Below, in pieces: positions 59,701 through 64,000 of a DNA stretch of 64,000 nt; position 1 is the stretch's first letter; the number at the start of each line of letters is the position of its first letter. Below the pieces are notes generated by a model. It did not search any database, was not told the origin of the DNA, and was given only the letters and a program-made list of their open reading frames with translations. Where the stretch lies: positions 17,856,001-17,920,000 of the forward strand of contig OZ020484.1 of assembly GCA_963971405.1 (NCBI GenBank), given 5' to 3'. The translations under genes and the position numbers were made by a program. The stretch comes from Psococerastis gibbosa (Eukaryota; Arthropoda; Insecta; Psocodea; Psocidae).

Positions 59701-61867
59701 GGCATTTCAGCAGCCAATTTAATAAGCACAGAACCCAAAACTATTCATATGAGAGTTCTAATTGTTTATAGATATTTTGGTCAATAATATGCAAACTTTT
59801 TAGGTACAGTGGCAGCAGAATGAAGGACGCTGTGGGCCTTGTGGGGACAACTGGGCCGACCCAACGCCCAGAGCAAACGAAAACGGAGGGGGATTTGGTC
59901 AAGGCGTAATTGCGAGGTCATATAGGCAAGGAACTAACATACAGGTTACTAACATTTTCGAATCCACTAAAACAATATTACTCGCAATATTGAATTGTAT
60001 GGTCTAATTTTGATGTAATTATAGGAATTTAAGAACACACAAAATATCGTACAAGAAGCCATTTGAAGAGTTCAACTGTTAGCTGTTAGTTAAAGTTCTG
60101 TTTGTTGTTATACACAAGTTTAAATTTATCCAAGACAATTGTAATTAAATACCGATACTGCATAATAAGCTGGCTAACTGCTCGTTTCAGGTGCAAGTTA
60201 ATATAACCGCATCACATCGCGGGCATTTTGAATTCAGTCTCTGCGACCTCAATGACAGCGACCCTGAAACTGACGAATGTTTCGCAAAACGGCCACTATT
60301 CCAAGTAGACGGATCTTTATACTACACGATTACCCCCGACCAAGATCTTAAACAAGTGCATGTCATCTATCTGGAGCTGCCCAAAGATGTTACTTGTGAG
60401 CGCTGTGTTTTGCGCTGGCATTATCGAGCTGGTAGGTAAAATAGTAGTAAATTTTCAAGCCTTTCCGTTCTTGTAGAACTGCTAGTCTGCATCGCTTAAT
60501 CAATTTTTTGTTGGTGATTTGTGAAAAAGAAAATCAGTATAGGAGTCGAGGCGGTAGAGTAAATTTTGGTATTTTTGATAAATCAAATCAGTAACAGTAC
60601 ACAGTCATCCGATATCAGTGCTATACTGAACTGTTCGGAACTATGCTCCGTGCCACCTTGGGCTACCCAACCATTGTAGCTCCCATTTTGATAGCAGTGA
60701 AGTTTATGTAGATCTTACTGATTTTCCAAGGAGGGGGTCCCGGGGAATAGTTTTGAAATACAGGTGCAGGTTTTGTCGCATTTTGATAGATAAAAACTAT
60801 ACATTTAACAGACGAAGACAACATACAGTCTTAGCCAATATCCCATCACTAGTGAATGAAACTCCCCAAAAAGCCCCGACGAGTTATTATGTTCCTATTG
60901 TCCGGAGGTTGCAGTTTGGCGCTGATTCCACCAACGTCAATAGTGATATTAAATATTTTTAACGTGGTAGCAGACATTTTTAGTATGGCTAAAACTGTCT
61001 GCTACCACGTCAAAAACATTTAATATCACTATTGACGTTGGTGGAATCTGCGCCTTTGACTCAGATCCGTCATCCAACTTGTTTGCAGTCTTTTTTGCCA
61101 CTGACAACTTGAAGTGACTGAGCTTTTCAGTAATTCTTATTATCTGTAGCCTAGTGGTGCCTTCTGTTAATTATCGCCGGCACGTTAGCGATGGTTTAAT
61201 GTTTAACAGCAAGTCAGTAGTTATCCAATTATTTCTGTTCTCTTTAAAGTGGGATTTTGAGATGAAAATATATAGATAGCTGTTACAATTTTATGCCAGG
61301 TCTGCAGGCTACCACTTTACATAAAATTGAACGTTAGACAGCCTGAACAACTCTAAACAGAACAAATATAATATAGGGTGGCCAGATTTTCAAAACCAAA
61401 AAGAGTATATTCATCCATACGTTAGAGCCAAGCGGGGGGAGGGGGGTGGTGGTGTGTCAGTGTCACACTCTCCTGATTGATGGCGTATGCAATAGCTACT
61501 TGAATAATAAAACTATTATTATTTTTTCCGACCTAAGTTACTTGTATTTAGCTGAAGAGTGCCCTTCCTCTAGCATGGCTCTTACAAAATTCTGTAAAAG
61601 AGTAGGATCTAATTTAAAAAGAGTATATTTGCAATATTTGCATCAAAAGCACAAAAAGAAAGAGTATGTCTAATTTGGAAAACAAAAGAGTATAAATACT
61701 CTTGAGAAGAGTATATCTGGCCACCCTATATAATATCACTTACCAGGGTTAATGTCGTTGGTTTGGTTTTAGGTAACAGCGTCGGAGTTTGCGACGATGG
61801 CTCCCAACAACTTGGATGTGGAGCACAAGAAACATTCCGAAATTGCGCTGACATCACAATATCTTAA
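56774..61867 (+). CDS. Secreted lytic polysaccharide monooxygenase, family AA15 (chitin-binding type-4 domain)
   Basis: Copper enzyme that oxidatively cleaves crystalline chitin or cellulose outside the cell. Exons 56774-56824, 58027-58140, 59804-59944, 60191-60431 and 61773-61867, all GT-AG and phase-consistent; 642 nt, 213 residues. Residues 1-20 are the signal peptide (MVHACIFTLLSIVLALEVSG); cleavage exposes the obligatory N-terminal histidine in HGMLWDPPGRNSMWR. In mature numbering the copper brace is His1 and His91 (TASHRGHFEF); residue 184 in QETFRNC is Phe. Other family marks: CGGAAVQW, GRCGPCGDNW, WHYRAGNSVGVC and eight or more cysteines for disulfides. The protein ends 9 residues after Phe184, with no carbohydrate-binding module or anchor. 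Introns carry a SINE, a composite MITE, a palindromic MITE and a G-rich unit. Substrate cannot be read from sequence; roles in moulting or digestion are possible. Confidence 0.92.
58218..58366 (-). repeat. SINE-like repeat S3, copy 4
   Basis: Minus-strand copy in LPMO intron 2: GCATACAAACAATTTAATGA, AAAGACTCGCACAAGCGCAA and GCACGTTACCACCTGGCCAT, in reverse order relative to copies 2 and 3. Confidence 0.7.
58877..59265. mobile_element. Composite hairpin MITE (inner element 58948-59194)
   Basis: Same layout and orientation as 31284 and 39057, in LPMO intron 2. Outer ends GGCACCCATTCCATTGACCG and complement; flanks TTA and TAA. The arms carry matching changes on both sides (ATTGACC for ACCGACC; GGCACC for GGCGCC), which is informative about how arms stay paired. 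Confidence 0.9.
60720..60800 (+). repeat. G-rich repeat unit in LPMO intron 4
   Basis: AAGGAGGGGGTCCCGGGGAA and GTCGCATTTTGATAG match the 42184 unit, with the middle part shortened. Confidence 0.6.
60918..61054. mobile_element. Palindromic MITE, TTT target duplication
   Basis: 137 bp between TTT repeats (60915-60917, 61055-61057) in LPMO intron 4. Same subfamily as 1429-1567 (ACCAACGTCAATAGTGATAT arm), with more arm mismatches near the centre. Confidence 0.9.
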
Positions 61868-62350
61868 CGCGCAGTCCATAAAAGAGAAAACTCAATTTTT
61901 TATTATTTTTTCAAAAAAAAAAGAGTAAACAAACCATTACAGTTTACATTTTTAAAATATCGTGGCTGGAGAATGGAGGGCTGCTGGAGCCGCCGGAGGC
62001 ATGGATTTTCAAAACCAAACTACTGCCACGGTGCACTTAAAAGTCTTTATTTACAAATGAAATTTTGTATTTAAACTGTATTTATTAAATAACTTATTTA
62101 ACGAATATTTTAGTAGGTTGTACATTTATAAACTCAACGCTGTTTTACTTTTACCTACCGCTATTTAATTAAATAAACGACGGATGAAATTGCTCTAGAA
62201 AGTTTGAAATTAATAAATACGGTATAATTCTATTTAGATTAAGTACAATCAATACATTTAGTCCACAGAACAACATAACATAGTCCGGAACTCTCCCCCG
62301 AGGGAAAGTTTTTTGAAAATATAGGTGAGAAATACTGGGGTTTCCCTTTA
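61868..62350. other. 3' flank of the LPMO gene
   Basis: Probable 3' UTR, then non-coding. ATTAAA near 62084 could serve as a polyadenylation signal. At 62281-62340, CTCCCCCGAGGG and ATATAGGTGAGAAATACTGG resemble a degraded G-rich unit. Confidence 0.35.
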
Positions 62351-62734
62351 GGTGCCCATTCCATTGACCGGCTAGGCTATTTCCAACAACGGTGACGTGG
62401 TAGCAGACATTCAAGACTTAGGTTGCGTTTCCACCGACCTCGCATTGCAGAATTGACGGAAATGTTTATTTTCCTCTATGCCATAGTTAAAATTGATCAA
62501 TGATCATACAGTAAAATCACAAACAAACTAAAATTCAAAAATGGCTTCATGGGATATGTTAATTACAAACATTTTAATAGATTTCTATTAAAAAAAAAAA
62601 AAAAAAAACATTTCCGTCAATGTCATTTGCAATCTGCAATGCGAGGTCGGTGGAAACGCTACCTAAGTCTTGAATGTCTGCTACCACGTCACCGTTGTTG
62701 GAAATAGCCCTAGCCGGTCAATGGAATGGGCGCC
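62351..62734. mobile_element. Composite hairpin MITE, inner element inverted (62421-62663)
   Basis: Same outer arms as 58877 (ATTGACCGGCTAG). The inner body runs in the opposite direction from the other three complete copies: AATTGATCAATGATCATAC and AAAATGGCTTCATGGGATAT read forward here. Flanks TTA and TAA. An A run is at about 62590-62608. Confidence 0.88.
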
Positions 62735-63046
62735 TAAAAGTATGTTATACTTATCGCGAGGGGGGTATGTACCCCTTACCCCCTCTTGATGTTGCGTGCC
62801 TGTACTCAACCCATAATCATCGCACTGTAATAGCCCCAGAGGAGATTTTTTTAAAATTTACTATAACCTATAGGCCGATCAGATTTAGCAATCTTAGCCC
62901 CAGATTGGCCAGATTCCTATTCAAGTATAGGCCTACAGTAGTAAAATTATTTACTGGAAGGTGAAGTCTTTTTTTTCAGAATTGGTGGGATACAGCAGGT
63001 GCTGTTTTTCGGGTCGCCCGGGGTTCATACTCTAATTTTTCATTTA

Positions 63047-63298
63047 GGCGGCAATTCCACCGGCGGATTTACTTTATATGTGATATTGTCATTGACGTTT
63101 GTTTTGTTTTATGGAGACTATTATGTATAGATACTTAACTTATCTAAGTTCTAATATGGTAGCAGACAGGTTCGACCATATTATAACTTAATTTATAATA
63201 GATACCTAAGTTAAGTATCTACATAATAGTCTAATTTAAAAAACAAACGTCAATGACAAAATCACAAATGCAGTAAATTTGCCGGTGGAATGGCCGCC
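63047..63298. mobile_element. Hairpin-family MITE, TTA target duplication
   Basis: 252 bp between TTA repeats (63044-63046, 63299-63301). Ends GGCGGCAATTCCACCGGCGG and CGCCGGTGGAATGGCCGCC. The centre has ATATGGTAGCAGACAGGTTC flanked by GATACTTAACTTATCTAAGT and its complement. Source subfamily of the truncated copy at 4068. Confidence 0.88.
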
Positions 63299-63592
63299 TT
63301 ACCAAATGTACTATTATTTTTACCATTGAATTTTGGGCTGAGTAGGTAGGCCTAGGTACCGCACTGCCTTTTCACCTTCTTACTGCATCTCGCATGAGAT
63401 TTAGCCTTTTACAGACTTTTAGGTGCCTCTTCATTTCCTCCATAAATCTGATCACCCTTCATAGGTACTGGTTTGCTGTAGGCTATGCACCGCTTTATTT
63501 AAAAATTAGATAGGCCATAGGTAAATGAAGTAAAATAATTAATAATAATTAACCGCTTATATAATGAGATAATTGTAGGAGTTGGTCGAAAT

Positions 63593-63762
63593 CAGGGCCG
63601 GGCCCAGGGGGTTTGAGGTCGCCCCCCCCCCCCCCCGAAATAATGTTTTCTTTATTTATGTAAACCTGTATTGTTTGAAGAATTCATCCATTAATTCATT
63701 AATAAATTACGTAAAAAAATGGACCCCCCCCCCCCCGAAATCAAAACCTGGGCACGGCCTTG
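63593..63762. mobile_element. hAT-type MITE with perfect 8-bp duplication
   Basis: Flanked by GTCGAAAT on both sides (63585-63592, 63763-63770). Ends CAGGGCCGGGCCCAGG and CCTGGGCACGGCCTTG, an imperfect inverted repeat. The interior has two long C runs (63622-63636 and 63724-63736) followed by CGAAAT in both arms. Its ends differ from those of the large hAT at 47935, so a different transposase would have moved it. Confidence 0.88.
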
Positions 63763-64000
63763 GTCGAAATACCCCAATTCGCTGTGTTCCTTAATTTTAA
63801 AGGGTATGAGGGGTGCAAGTATAGCCTAATGAACTATAAAACCTATTATAACCTACGGTATGCTATACTACAATATATAGTCTACGGCATAGAATTGAAC
63901 ACTAGGCTATGGTAGTCGCAACTTATTGATTAAATAAAGCAAACACTGGTGATAGAAAGGGAAATAAGTAATCTTCAAGACCTACAGATTCCCGAGAAAA

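Noticed and set aside
1-64000. CRISPR arrays, operons, ribosome binding sites
   Set aside because: The window is eukaryotic nuclear DNA with spliceosomal introns. The repeats seen are transposon-derived and not spacer arrays.

Overview
Eukaryotic nuclear DNA, most likely from an arthropod. The evidence is three multi-exon genes with GT-AG introns, all with close arthropod counterparts, in an AT-rich background full of short DNA transposons, SINE-like repeats and retrotransposon scraps. I could not fix the species. All gene models were built by hand from splice sites and reading-phase continuity.

Layout. (1) 1686-7155, minus strand: a complete 6-exon Methuselah-like GPCR that reads best as Mth-like 5 (483 codons). 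(2) 11913-47792, minus strand: a 15-exon type I membrane protein of 1123 codons with a signal peptide, four VWC-like cysteine modules, about four FN3-like domains, one transmembrane helix and an NPSY tail; it matches the 'putative epidermal cell surface receptor' family. Its first intron is about 23 kb (24744-47695) and holds most of the mobile DNA. (3) 47935-53730: a complete 5.8-kb hAT transposon, plus strand, with 12-bp terminal inverted repeats, a perfect 8-bp target duplication and an unbroken 699-codon transposase in three exons. It sits between a TATA box (53802-53809, minus strand) and the start codon of gene 2, so probably in that gene's 5' UTR. (4) 56774-61867, plus strand: a complete 5-exon secreted copper LPMO of family AA15 (213 codons). 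Counted from the mature histidine, His1 and His91 are in place and residue 184 is Phe.

The most unusual feature is a set of about 13 hairpin-forming MITEs spread over the whole window. They share a terminal motif (GGCG-S-NNN-TTCCA) and, in most, a central core (TGACGTGGTAGCAGACATT), while the arm sequence between differs from subfamily to subfamily and still mirrors itself within each copy. Target duplications are 3 bp (TTA, TAA, TGA, TTT). Some copies are nested composites. Two carry a common internal stretch containing ATGGCGTC, possibly a relic of an autonomous parent's ORF.

Other repeats: three SINE-like families (one with a full 73-nt tRNA fold), a longer TIR family with a GACA-repeat core, two hAT MITEs, a mariner-like MITE, three non-LTR retrotransposon fragments, and a G-rich unit that is tandem at 42.2-42.9 kb and dispersed elsewhere.
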